From contig CM077665.1 of the NCBI GenBank assembly GCA_039707655.1, positions 314,836,486-314,900,485 of the forward strand: a DNA stretch of 64,000 nucleotides. The letters run 5' to 3'. Made by a program: the position numbers and the translations under genes. The notes below the pieces were generated by a model. It was not told the DNA's origin. It did not search any database and saw only the letters and a program-made list of their open reading frames with translations. Source of the DNA: Elymus sibiricus (Eukaryota; Streptophyta; Magnoliopsida; Poales; Poaceae). Positions 46,807 to 58,500 of this stretch are shown one piece after another. Each line of letters opens with the position of its first letter. The stretch's first letter is position 1.

Positions 46807-49343
46807 CCCTCAATGACCGTATGGACCATACGTCAGGTTGGTTGAGACCCTGGTTAACTAGGGGGCGCCAGACATCGCTCAGTTTGGACCAACACTCATG
46901 AGGAGCATTGGCCCGGTTTGTTGATTAAGAATCCGTGTGTTAATTACTCCCTATGCATTTATTTTAGTTAGGAAAATTTTAACACCAATGTTGGGCCTTG
47001 CTGGAAGAGTTTTATTCAACGACGAATTATCAAGGGGGGGGGCATAAATCCCCAAACATATTAGGAGCGCTCGTCAAGGAACATAACACCGGTATAATGT
47101 AAACTAAGGCGAAAAGAGTGGAACAAAGCACCAAGCAAAAGGCCGAGCCTTCCACCCTTTAGCAAGTGTATACATGCATTAACTAAATAGCAAGAATAAA
47201 GTGATATCCCATGATATCCATGTCCCAACATGGAACAACATGCACCTGCAACTAGCAACGCTATAAGAGGGGCTGAGCAAGCGGTAACTTAGACAAACAA
47301 CGGTTTTGCTAGGATAGTGGATGGTTAGAGGCTTATCATGGCATTTTGGGAGGCTTGACAAACAAGTGGTAGGAAGCGAGACATAACATTAGCAACGAGA
47401 CAACTAGCATAGCAAAGATAGTAATGGTATCCAAGGTAATGATCATCTTGCCGGATGTGTCTTCAGCGGGATAGAATGCTTGCTCCTCGTAATAGTTCTC
47501 GACAAGTTCCTCGAACCTGGACTCATCACCCGATACTACCCATAAGAGCAACCGAAAAATAACAAGCATCCAATGAACAAGCAATCATGGCATAATGCAT
47601 AGACAAGATGATGGATGTCAAGTTCAACATAGTTTAGCATGACATCCTATCTAGTCAACTTAAATGAAGCCTTGTTCCACCCACTTCATATGCATATCTG
47701 TTGATTTATCAATTCTGGACAGAACAGTAAGTTTTATTATTTTGACATGCATGAATATTTCAGAAACATAATCTACACATTAAATCGATGCAAATGCATA
47801 TAAAGATCACAACAAACGGAGTTACGAAGCTCTCGGAATGCTCAAGACAACATACATGAATGATTTGGTGATAACCAGGAAGTAGGAATAGATATGGGCA
47901 CAATCCAAGTATTCCACTAGAAATAATGGGAAATTTTAGTTGAAAACCATATAAAAATCATAGCATTTGGATCTGTGAAACTCAAGATATGGTCAAATCA
48001 AAATGCAAGTCAAATCTATCACAAACAGTATGATGCCACTTTGTATGCAATAAAACAATATTCTACATGATGATAACATGAAATAAAATGTTATGGGCCT
48101 ATGGTACACTTACAATACTTCAGAATACATGCAAAGATCAAATTCATAGGCATTAAGGTTGAATTGATATGAATTTAGCAAGATGACATGTTTCTGCTCA
48201 GATTAATGATCTAGTGAAAAACAGGGCACGTTGGAGGCAAGAATTAAATATGCTACAGGTTTGATCATGGCATCAAATTGCACACCATGGTATTACATAT
48301 CATGGAGTTTATAACATTCAACATGGGCATATTCATAGGAGTTACAGATTCATGGCATTCGTCAAAACAGTATGCAATGTTGAAACATGCTGATTTCTAG
48401 ACTTAGTGAAATCTCACAGTTGAAAACAGTAACATGGTGGTGCATAGTTGGCATCAAGTTAAATTGATCTTAACAAGGGTTATTGTGCCATGCAAAAATA
48501 CATGCTACCAGTAGGCATATCATAGGTCGTAATACATGTTCAAAGTTCACCCATATGAGGGATAGGTAATTAGCTATGAATTTTGCAAAATGCAATCCTA
48601 TGCAAAAACTGGCATGCAAAAAAACTTGCTCAAAATCTGCAAATAATGACATAGATGGATTTGTTTGATTTCTCTACCCCAAAAACATATATTGCATGCA
48701 TATATTTACAAAAGGAAAATGCCACAATGATTTATGTAAGATTAATGCAATTTCTAAAATTCCAGAAAAAAAGAAAAAAAATACATATTACGAAAATTGT
48801 TTTAAATCATTAAAAGGAATATTCCATGGACAACTAGTATCTAGCTAGCCACTGAGGCTGACTAGTGGACCAAAGGGCCATGTGGATGGGAGTGTGAGGA
48901 TGACTGTTAGTGGGACAAGGGGAGGCAAAAAAATGGGGCTTAATACCACTGCCCTCGCGGGGATTCAAACTCGCGCCGATTCGAACTAAACAACGATCAG
49001 AAACAGTCGGTTGTGGTTGTGCGCTCGTTAAGAGGGGTGGCACTCTTCCTTTTGGACTATACCCACAAGCTGGCTGGTGGGGCCCGAGTGGTAGCAAGAC
49101 AATGACGACGAACGACGCGAGCGAAATGGTGTGCCTAGGTCTAATCCAACACATACGTAACAGACCCAAGGTTGAGAGACGCGCATGTATGAAAATATAG
49201 CAAAACAAAGGAGGCCCTACCGGCAACGAGGCCGACGTGGTGGTAGTGCTGTCAAAGTTGCCTCCGGTGACCAAATTGAGCGCTTGAGGAATGGAATTGA
49301 CCCTACGCAACAAGGTGCGTCTATGGGTACTACGCACGCATCG
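46807..49343. other. Unclassified repeat-like DNA, no supported gene
   Basis: The stretch is AT-rich and without coding frames I can support. Parts (about 46890-47500) look like a repeat I have met often in Triticeae intergenic DNA, but I cannot name the family. The longest curious frame (47336-47584, minus) has one hydrophobic segment and no recognisable domain. RLG-8 inserted at its right end, and the sequence appears to continue at 62594. Confidence 0.5.
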
Positions 49344-49859
49344 TGTCGTGGTTTTATCATGGTAGATGTCCTAGTGCCAGGACTTAGGTGTGAGGCCATC
49401 GCTACGGCGGTTAACTCGAAGGGGTTGGTCGGGACGAAAGACACAGGTTTACCTAGATCCGGCCCCTCTCGAAGGAGGTAATAGCCTACGTCCTGCTTTG
49501 AGTTGTATTGATTGGGTATCGATTACAAGGGAGGGGATTCGCTTGACCTAGTACTCGATCAAAGGTTTCGTGACCTAAGCCGCCCAGGTAACCCGCCTTT
49601 ATATATACAGGTCAAGGCCCTGGGCTTACAAGAGTCCGGGCCGGGTCATACTTAATAACCGACCTTGCCTCTAACTACCCTTGCCTTGTCTGGCAAGCTG
49701 CCACCGGCAGCTTACGCCACCGGGTTACACATTGTCTTCTAGCTCTGGGCCTCCTCCAGGCCCATCGGGCAAGTCACTTCCAGACCTTACTGCTAAGCCG
49801 CCAACCTCATGACCCGGCCCCTCCTGGGCGGGTCTCACCACGGGGTTATATCCCCAACA
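49344..49859 (-). repeat. RLG-8 3' LTR
   Basis: On the plus strand it starts TGTCGTGGTTTTATC and ends ATATCCCCAACA. The next bases (49860-49872) give the element-strand polypurine-type ATCTGGGGCCTAA. Confidence 0.9.
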
Positions 49860-49929
49860 TTAGGCCCCAGATTGATTTGAAGCGGTTCATGTCAATCTTC
49901 AAGTCTTCTGGTTGGCGAGTCTTACATTC

Positions 49930-50186
49930 CTTTCTCACAAATCTTCATGACCCGCCATGTGAAAATGGGTGATGTCATTTGTGACCAATCTTCATGACCT
50001 GCCATGTGGAAATGGGTGACGTCATCTCTGATAAATCCAAAAAATCTGGATGACGTCACAACGGATCTTTTCATTAACTGGTCAATCCGAGAATCGAGGC
50101 GTTTTCTTGGTCAATCACCACTTTGTCTCCTCAATTCCCACGCGAGTCTATTGCCATTCCATCCTCCTCATAAATAGGCACGTGGG
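49930..50186 (+). promoter_or_regulatory. Putative promoter of the RLG-8 antisense gene
   Basis: Two similar units of about 45 bp (GACCCGCCATGTG...ATGGGTGATGTCATT, then the GACGTCATC version) are followed by exact TGACGTCA palindromes at 50017-50024 and 50051-50058. A TATA-like CATAAATAGG lies at about 50170 and a G-box CACGTG at 50179-50184. A CT-rich leader follows. TGACGTCA and CACGTG are plant bZIP-type sites. No transcript evidence is available from sequence alone. Confidence 0.45.
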
Positions 50187-50886
50187 GTCACTATCTTTTC
50201 ACTTTCCCCCATCGCCGCCTCTCTTCTTCTTCTTCCTCTCGCCGCTCACGCAGCCGAAGCTCCGCCGCGCCACTCGGACCTCGCCATCGCCAACACCGGG
50301 GCCGCTGCATCACCCTGAATCTGTCCAGAGTTCGTTGCCGCTTGCCCGCCTCCTCTACGCATTTCAGGTTCCATCTTCTTCCTCCTCTGGATCTGCATTA
50401 ATTCATCGAGTGTTCTTCGTGTCCGCCGCCGTTCACCGGCGTCCTTGTCGTAGATGAGGGAGAGAGACACTCTTAGGCTTCCAATCGCTAGTGAGAACTC
50501 GCGGCGCTCCGCCGGATGCGCTTTCCATGCTTATCACTGATCTCCGTTCACGGGAAACTCATGCTTGAACCATCTGTTCTTCGCGGCCATTTTAGGTTTA
50601 GGAATTATTTTCCTTTTCCTCTCGTACGTAGATCTTAAAACAGTAGTTGTAGTTGTTGGAATCTATTTTTCCACACTTAGCAATTTTTCCAATATTCGCT
50701 GGCAAACTTGACCCGCCATCATACTGCCGGCTCTTGTTGTCATGTCGCAACCCGCTTCGGCGGCTCATAATTTAATACTGACCCGCCAAGTACCATCACC
50801 ATTTTAGAGTCATAGTTATTTTGGTCATGCTGCGTTTTTAACCCGCCATATAATCATGCCTTTTCGCAGTCTTTTAAGCCGCCGCC
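50187..50886 (+). other. Probable 5' leader of the RLG-8 antisense gene
   Basis: Pyrimidine-rich at first (CTCTTCTTCTTCTTCCTC near 50222), then mixed sequence with repeated ACCCGCC words, running to a strong start context GCCGCCATGGC at 50887. Short open frames here (for example 50050-50457) look fortuitous. A leader intron is possible but not decidable. Confidence 0.4.
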
Positions 50887-53800
50887 ATGGCTAAAGCCCC
50901 CGCTTCCTACGACTGGGTAAGATCCGGGGTAACTGAGGAAACGCTCAACTATTTTGTCGTCATGGGAGTTTTGCCGGCTCAGGTTGTTATCCACTGGCGG
51001 GTTCCGGGCAATGAAACCACTCCCAAGCCAGAGGATGGGGAAGTCATTGTGTTCATAGACCATCTTCTCCGTGGCTTCTCACCGCCATGGTCTAAATTTT
51101 TTCGGGACGCCTTACACTTCTACAAACTGCACCCTCAAGACATTGGCCCCAACTCCGTCACCAACCTGTGCCAGTTCCAAACTCTCTATGAAGCTTACCT
51201 GCAAGAAGAGCCGTCTGTTGACCTCTTCAAGGAATATTTCTACATCAACCGCCAAAGAGAAATGGCGGATGGATTGAGTCTTGAACTCGAAGGTGTCACT
51301 CTTCAAAGACGGAGAGATGTACTCTTTCCAGCAGCGGTTCAGCCGAGTCATCCCAAGGACTGGAAGAAAACCTAGTTTTACTGCAAAGATACTTCCCCAG
51401 AAGGAGAGAATCCACTGCCGAGTTATCGTCCTTACCGGCTCAGTACCGACACCGAACTCCCAAACTGGATGCCTGTTGCAGAGCGCATCCAGTATGGTCC
51501 AACCTTTTCGAAAATAAGGGCCCTGTTAGCCAATGGGTTAATAGGCGTTGATCTGACCCGCTGCTGGGTCTCTTGGAGGATTCCACCGCTGAGCCGCCAC
51601 AACGCCTTAATATGCCAATTTATTGGTGAGGTGAACGATCCTCAATGCTTCAACCCGACTCCCTTGACAGACCAGGATCTTAATGCCATCGTCAAATCCT
51701 TGCTGGGATAACCTGAAGCAGTCTGCAACAAGACGGGGTTAAGTCCTTTTTATGTACTTAACCCGGCTCCAGAGGTGAATCTTTTCATCCTAATCCTCAC
51801 CCATTCCTTAAATGTTGTATTTCATGTATTCTATTTTGACCTTTCTGCCAATGCATATATCATATGTAGGTCGGCTCTTCCTTCTGGAACAAGAGGTTAA
51901 GCATTACCTCTAAGAAGAAAAACAAAGCAACCAAGGCAACCAAGGCTAAAGCTCCGGCTCGTAAAAAGAAACAATCAACTGAAGAGCTATTCGGTCTAGA
52001 CGACTCAGAGGTAGAACTTGATTCCCTTGGTCTTCTTTTTATGCAACTAATTGACGCTGACTCCTCTCAGGAAGAGGCGGAGGCCAGCGAAGCCGGGGCT
52101 GCAGAGGTAACTATCATCTCCTCCGACTCAGAACCTTTGCCAACAGAGAGAATCCGGCGGGTCATCCGGAAAGTTAAGTTTTCACATCCTCTTGCTCAGT
52201 TGGACCCCGACTTTCTTTTGAAGAAGCAGCAACATGACGCCAGACGTCAGACTCGGAGCGGCGGCTCTGAAGACCTGGTGGCCGGCTTACCTGACACTCC
52301 GGCTCGCCAAAAACGTCGCAACGAGGTACTTCCTGCTTATATTTGTACTTCTGCATATTATTCTTGTGCTGTCACTTACTCATATTGCTTCTTCTAATTA
52401 TATCAGGAAACTCCTCCTTCGTCCGGCGACTCAACCGCCTCCAAGCTGCCTCCCCTTGTTATCAACCCGGGGTAAACTTTCTTATATCCTTTCCCTGCAT
52501 ATTACTACACTGTCCTTGCATATAACTGACCATGAAGTTTTTGCAGGGCCCAGGCCAAGAAAAGGAAACTGAGTGGGTCATCTTCCCGTCCGGATGCCTC
52601 AGAGCCGGAATATCCAAAGTTTGACGCTCCTGAAGCTCAAGTGGAACCATCCGATGCTGGCTAGGGTGCTCATGATGACACTCCCCAGCCCAACGAGCCG
52701 GTGGATGCTGACGTTGTGATTCCTGAGGCTTCTCTAGAGACGGATCCTAAGCCGCCCAGCCCCCTGCCAACAACTCAAGAGGTACCGATTCAAGAGGAAG
52801 AGGTCACTATTACCGGCTCGGGCTATGCCGCTCCACCCCCCTCCAACGTGCTAACCAAGCACATCAGCAAGGCTGAAACGCCTTCACCTGAGAAGGATAA
52901 AAACAAACTTGATCTGCCCAACTTGGAGAAGCTGACTGCTGACAAGTTGCACTTAGGCTATTTGAGCCGCCTTGCCACAAGCCGGGACATGGAGGCCAGA
53001 CTTGTTGATATGATGAAGAAGAAATATGAGGTATTCCATTTTTCTGCTCTCTGTATATCCTTACGTAGCCCCCAAGGGCTGGCTTATATTCTCGAAAATA
53101 AGCCGGGTCTTGAATGATATGTAGAATTTAATAGACCAACGTTGTAGCCCCCAAGGGCCGGGTCATTATAACAATAATGAGCCGGCACTTATTGCCTTAA
53201 TAAATGCAAAAATGCCAAGTGTAGCCCCCAAGGCCCGGGTCATTATAACAATAATGAGCTGGCTCTTATTGCCTTAATAAATGCAAAAATGCCAAGTGTA
53301 GCCCCCAAGGCCTGGGTCATTATGTAAATAATGAACCGGGACTCTTTGTTAGACCTGATTCTTGACTGGTAGAGCAACATGTAGCCCTCACGGGCCGGGT
53401 TATCTTCATGAAGATGGTCCGGGTCTTATTTGTATTGTAGATGTATAAGAAAGAACTGATACACATTAGCCCCCAAGTGTCAAGTATATTGCTTGCAATC
53501 TGCTTGGGACTTGTAAAAATTCTCTGCCTTGCTTCTAAACACCATTATGAGCTGGACTGGCGGCTTAAGATTGATAATCTTGCTTTTCTATGACTTGCCA
53601 TTTGTAGGAATCTTTAAGTGTGGCTGAATCTAGCGTGACAGACCTTAAGAAGAGTCTGGCCTTGCAACAAGAATCCCGAGCTGAAGTCGACACAAAGTGG
53701 CGTATCGCCTTATCAGAGCTGGAGAAGATCAAGACAGAACTTGAAGCATATAAAAAACCTGCTGAAGCCATCCAAGCCGCCCTAATCAAACGCGCCAAAT

Positions 53801-54599
53801 ACGCCGAGGGCCGCCTTACACCCGTGACTGAAGAGCTGACCAGCCTGAAGCGGCACATAAGCCGGATGACCGAAGCCGTCTTTGGTATGCATTGTTGACT
53901 GTACTTATAATTATGCTTGAAATGATCCTATGGATACTCGCTCGGCGACTTACAATCTCAATCTGTTTTGCAGGCAAATGAACTTGCCAACTTCCGGATG
54001 ACAGTTTGTTGAAGCTGAAGGCTTTATACGCCTTCACTGAACAACTATTCTCCGTAAGCCTCTTTACCATCAGGGCAGTCTTTGGTGAGAAGGGTGTGCC
54101 AAAGCTGATCAAAGATGTGCTAAAGTGCCTCTCCACCGTCCCTCAACACTTCGAAGAAATGAAGAAATCAGCCGCCCGCAAGGGCGCAATATCTGCACTG
54201 AGCCGGGCGTTGGCATATGCGCCGGAGCTTAACCCGGAGGAGATGACAGGGGGCTTCCCACAGCTGAAGGATGATGGGTCGGAATTCACTCAAGACGACT
54301 ACGCCCGCTGCTTCAAAATGTCTCGGGTGTTGGGCAGCCAGCTAGCCGCAGAAGCTGACCTGAAGACATATCAGGCGGCTTACGATGCCGACAACGCGCG
54401 AATCCGGGCGCCTACATTTGAACCAAAGGATCTGACTCCCCAACGGCGTAAGCATATCTTTGCTCCCCATGTTGATCCATCTCCCATCTTGGATGGTGAG
54501 GCTGAATTCGAAGCATTACTCAACTGCAACTGGGATCTGGACAACCTTCAGATCCAGGAAAGCGAAGACCCGGCGCGGGATGACCCATCGACAAGCTAG
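50887..54599 (+). pseudogene. RLG-8 antisense accessory gene (putative 'gypsy-type transposon' domain), six exons, lightly decayed
   Basis: Proposed exons are 50887-51774, 51870-52325, 52407-52471, 52547-53030, 53608-53884 and 53974-54599. All five introns are GT-AG (95, 81, 75, 577 and 89 nt), and exons 1-5 join in one frame. Exon 1 encodes the conserved N-terminal domain (VVIHWRVPGNETTPKPEDGE, FIDHLLRGFSPPWSKFFRD, LIGVDLTRCWVSWRIPPLSR). Exon 2 has WNKR, Lys-rich and acidic parts; exon 4 is Pro/Glu-rich; exon 5 is coiled-coil (KKSLALQQESRAEVDTKW...). Exon 6 is helical with LKALYAFTEQLFS and ends at 54597. In-frame stops lie at 51373-51375, 51709-51711 and 52662-52664, and the start of exon 6 needs a frame correction. 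The N-terminus matches PF04195-type proteins as I remember them. Function unknown. Confidence 0.72.
53144..53345. repeat. 77-bp tandem repeat with hairpins, inside intron 4 of the antisense gene
   Basis: Units are 53144-53220, 53221-53297 and a partial third from 53298. Each has the inverted repeat TCATTAT-AACA-ATAATGA flanked by CCGGG/GCCGG or similar. Diverged relatives lie near 53066-53106 and 53380-53430. Confidence 0.88.
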
Positions 54600-55569
54600 G
54601 CGCAAGAGCCGGTCTTGAAGGATGCTAACCCGGGCGAAGCTGAGCCGCCGGATGATAACTTGTGAAAAACTTGAGCACCATATTTTGGGCCCTGTGAGGC
54701 CTTGTAATAGCAGTAGAAAAACTTGATCGCCTGCTCTTGTGCCTTCGTGCACTTTTAAAACTTCTTCAGCCCATATGCCGGTGACTTAATATGAATGTCT
54801 TGATATAATCATCTGACTGCATTGACTCACCTGGCGGGCTATATTCCATGAGCAATGCTAAGCCGGGGTTACCCAAGAAAACTTAGAATCTTATCATGAA
54901 AAATACCTGTAAAAATCAAGCAATAGAATATATATTTGTATATCTATTTATAAGCAGGCTTTAAAGGAACAGCAAGACGAGACAGCTCTTGTAAGAAAAA
55001 AATTGTATTGCCTCAAAGAAGCTAGGCATAAAAGCCTGAAACCCCGTAAGCCGGCTCTCACGTGACATAAATCCGTCGCTTAAACCTTAGCAAGTTCAGG
55101 GTCTTTGAAAGATTAACATTGCTAAGAGTACGAACGGGCCACATGGCGGAGAGACTACAGCAGACAAGGCGAGTTTATCCTAGCTCACTGTAAGCCAGCT
55201 CTCTCGTGACAAAAGCCGCCGTTTTAACCTTGACAAGTTCAGGGTCTTTTTGCGAGATTGACTTTCAAGTTCAGGGTCTCTGCGCAAGATTGACTGTCAA
55301 GAGTTCAGCGGGTCACATGGTGGAGTAGCAAGTTGCAAACAGGCAGGTTTAACCCGAATATGGCATATAAAGCCAGTCAAGAGGGTATGAAAGCTAAACC
55401 CAGTGGGTTGGAAGCCCCCAAGTGACCTTATGAATAATCAACTCTTTGCACAGAACTTGGTGCGGGAAAAACGGCAGAGGCCCCGAATTATGGGGATGCC
55501 CACTTTATTATATCATAAAAGGTGGTATATACAATGACAGAAGTATGTACATTGATGAGAGCCGGAGGC
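54600..55569. other. RLG-8 spacer between the convergent antisense gene and integrase
   Basis: No coding frame is present. It probably holds the 3' untranslated regions of both transcripts. Two similar blocks (about 55040-55160 and 55190-55330) share the words CCGCTTTAACCTT-like, GACAAGTTCAGGGTCTTT and GGGTCACATGGTGGAG, a diverged duplication. Confidence 0.55.
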
Positions 55570-58500
55570 TCAGGTATAGTATGGCCGAAGATGAGCAATG
55601 TTCCACGGCCTAGCAGTCTCCTCTCCAGAAGTTCGTGACTTGTCACTCTCCCGTATATCAATGAGGAAATAGGAACCATTGTTGAGATTTCTGCTGATCA
55701 CAAAAGGTCCTTCCCAGGGAGGTGACAACTTATGCATATCTGACTGGTCTTGAATCAACCGGAGTACTAAGTCGCCTTCTTGGAACGTCCGGGTCTTGAC
55801 TCTGCGGCTATGATAGCGACACAGGTCTTGCTGGTAAATTGCGGACTGTGCTGCTGCAAGATCCCGTTCTTCGTCTAAGGCATCCAAAGCATCCTGACGC
55901 GCCGTATCATTATCAGCTTCCACGTAAGCCGCCACTCTGGGCGAGTCATCATGAATATCACTGGGGAGAACAGCTTCTGCGCCATAAACCATGAAGAAAG
56001 GCGTATAGCCTGTTGATCTGTTGGGGGTAGTTCTTATGCTCCAAAGAATTGAAGGTAACTCCTCCACCCAACAACCCAGCGTGCGCTCCAAAGGAACCAT
56101 AAGCCGGGGCTTTATCCCTCTCAAAATTTCCTGGTTAGCACACTCTGCTTGACCATTAGACTGCAGATGAGCGACAGAGGAAACATCAAGGCGGATGTGT
56201 TCACTGTCACAGAACTCTTTCATAGCTCCCTTGGACAGATTTGTACCATTATTAGTGATGATACTGTGAGGGTAGCCAAACCGGAAAATCAGTTTTTTGA
56301 CGAACTGAACTGCTGTTGCTGCGTCACACTTACTGACCGGCTCTGCCTCAACACACTTAGTAAACTTATCAACCGCCACCAAGAGGTGGGTCTTCTTGTC
56401 CTTAGACCTCTTGAACGGCCCAACCATATCAAGCCCCCAGACCGCAAACGGCCAGGTTATTGGAATCATCCGTAACTCCTGAGCCGGTACATGGGCATGT
56501 CTTCCGAATTTCTGACATCCATCACATTTACTGACCAAGTACTCTGCATCTTTATGAGATGTTAACCAGTAAAAACCGTGTCGAAAAGCCTTAGCCACCA
56601 ACGACTTTGATCTGACGTGATGACCACAATCACCAGCATGTATCTCTTGCAAGATTTCACGGCCCTCGTCAGGAGAAACACATCGCTGAAAAACGCCAGT
56701 CACGTTGCACCTGTGCAACTCGCCATTGACAATAGTCATAGACTTAGACCACCTCATAATCTGCCGTGCCAGGGTCTCGTCTTGGGGTAACTCGCCACGG
56801 GTTAGATATGCCAGATAAGGCAGCGTCCAATCAGGGATTGCGCGGAGAGCCGCCACCAATTGCCCTTTCGGGTCAGGTATAGCCAAATCCTCTTCCGACG
56901 GTAACTTAACCGACGGGTGATGCAATACATCCAGAAACACATTAGGTGGCACCGGCTTACGCTGAGACCCCAGTCTTGATAACGCGTCAGCAGCCTCATT
57001 CTTCTGTCGATCAATATGATCCACCTGATAGCCCTTGAAATGGCCAGCAATAACATCAACCGCCTGGCGATAAGCCGCCATGCAAGGGTCCTTAGAATCC
57101 CACGTGCCAGAAACTTGCTGAGCCACCAGGTCTGAGTCGCCAAGACATCTGACCCGGCTCAAATTCATCTCCTTTGCCACATGGAGCCCATGAAGCAAAG
57201 CCTCATATTCAGCTGCATTGTTAGTGCAAGAAAACATTAACCTCAAAACATAACAGAATTTGTCACCTCGCGGGGAAGTTAAAACAACCCCGGCCCCCGA
57301 GCCTTCCAATTGCCTGGAGCCATCAAAAATGAATTGTCCAATATGTATTGTCCAGCTTCTCCTCGGGTGCCTGACACTCTGTCCAGTCATTGATAAAGTC
57401 CACCAGAGCTTGAGATTTCACAGCCGTCCGGGGCACATATTTCAGATTGAGAGGCCCAAGCTCAATTGCCCACTTAGCAATCCTGCTAGTGGCTTCTCTG
57501 TTTTGAATGATATCTCCCAGAGGAGCAGAGCTGACCACTATGATTGGATGCCCAAGGAAGTAGTGCTTCAGCTTGCGATTGGCCATGAATACTCCAAACA
57601 CCAGCTTTTGCCAATGCGGGTATCTTTGCTTGGATTCTGTCAAGACGTCACTGACATAGTAAACCGGCCGCTGGACTGGGTACTCCTTACCCGCGTCCTT
57701 GCGCTCCACCACAACTGCAGCACTGACGGCTCTGTTGTTAGCCGCCACGTATAGGAGAAAAGGCTCTTTTTCCACCGAAGCAGCCAAAACGGGCGGCTCA
57801 GCTAACTGCCTTTTGAGCGCCTCAAACGCCTCATTAGCCGCATCACTCCAGACAAAGTCATCTGTCTTCTTCATCATCTGATACAGAGGGATAGCTTTTT
57901 CACCCAGGCAGCTTATGAACCGGCTTAGAGCGGCAATTCGACCCGCCAAGCGCTGGACATCATTAATACACGCCGGCTTAGACAAAGAAGTAATGGCCTT
58001 TATCTTATCCGGGTTAGCCTCAATGCCCCGCTCGGAGACCAAGAATCCCAGGAGCTTGCCTGCAGGTACACCAAACACACACTTGTCCGGATTAAGCATC
58101 ATTTTATAAAACCCGTAGATTGTCAAAAGTTTCCTTCAAATCCTCTAGCAGAGTCTCCTTCTTCCTTGACTTGACCACAATATCATCCACATAAGCATGA
58201 ACATTGCGCCCAATTTGACCATGAAGACAGTTCTGCACACAGCGTTGATAAGTCGCCTGAGCGCTCTTGAGTCCAAAAGGCATAGACACATACTATAAAG
58301 CTCCAAAAGGCGTGATGAAGGACGTCTTCTCTTGGTCTTTGACTGCCATCTTGATCTGATGATAACCTGAGTAAGCATCCAGGAAACATAAGCTCTCGCA
58401 ACCCGCCGTCGCATCAATGATCTGGTCGATACGGGGGAGAGCAAATGGATCAACCGAACATGCCTTGTTGAGATCTGTGTAATCCACACACATGCACCAC

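Noticed and set aside
47336..47584. 82-codon minus-strand frame with one hydrophobic segment, suggesting a small membrane protein
   Set aside because: No start context, domain or neighbouring gene supports it, and it lies in unclassified repeat DNA.
48950..49010. GATTCGAACT and GATTCAAACT words resembling tRNA T-arm/B-box sequence
   Set aside because: No acceptor stem, anticodon arm or A-box could be assembled around them.
50050..50457. 135-codon plus-strand frame rich in Pro, Ser and Arg upstream of the antisense gene
   Set aside because: It falls in the CT-rich leader, and its composition follows from the base bias; the strong start at 50887 fits the conserved domain better.
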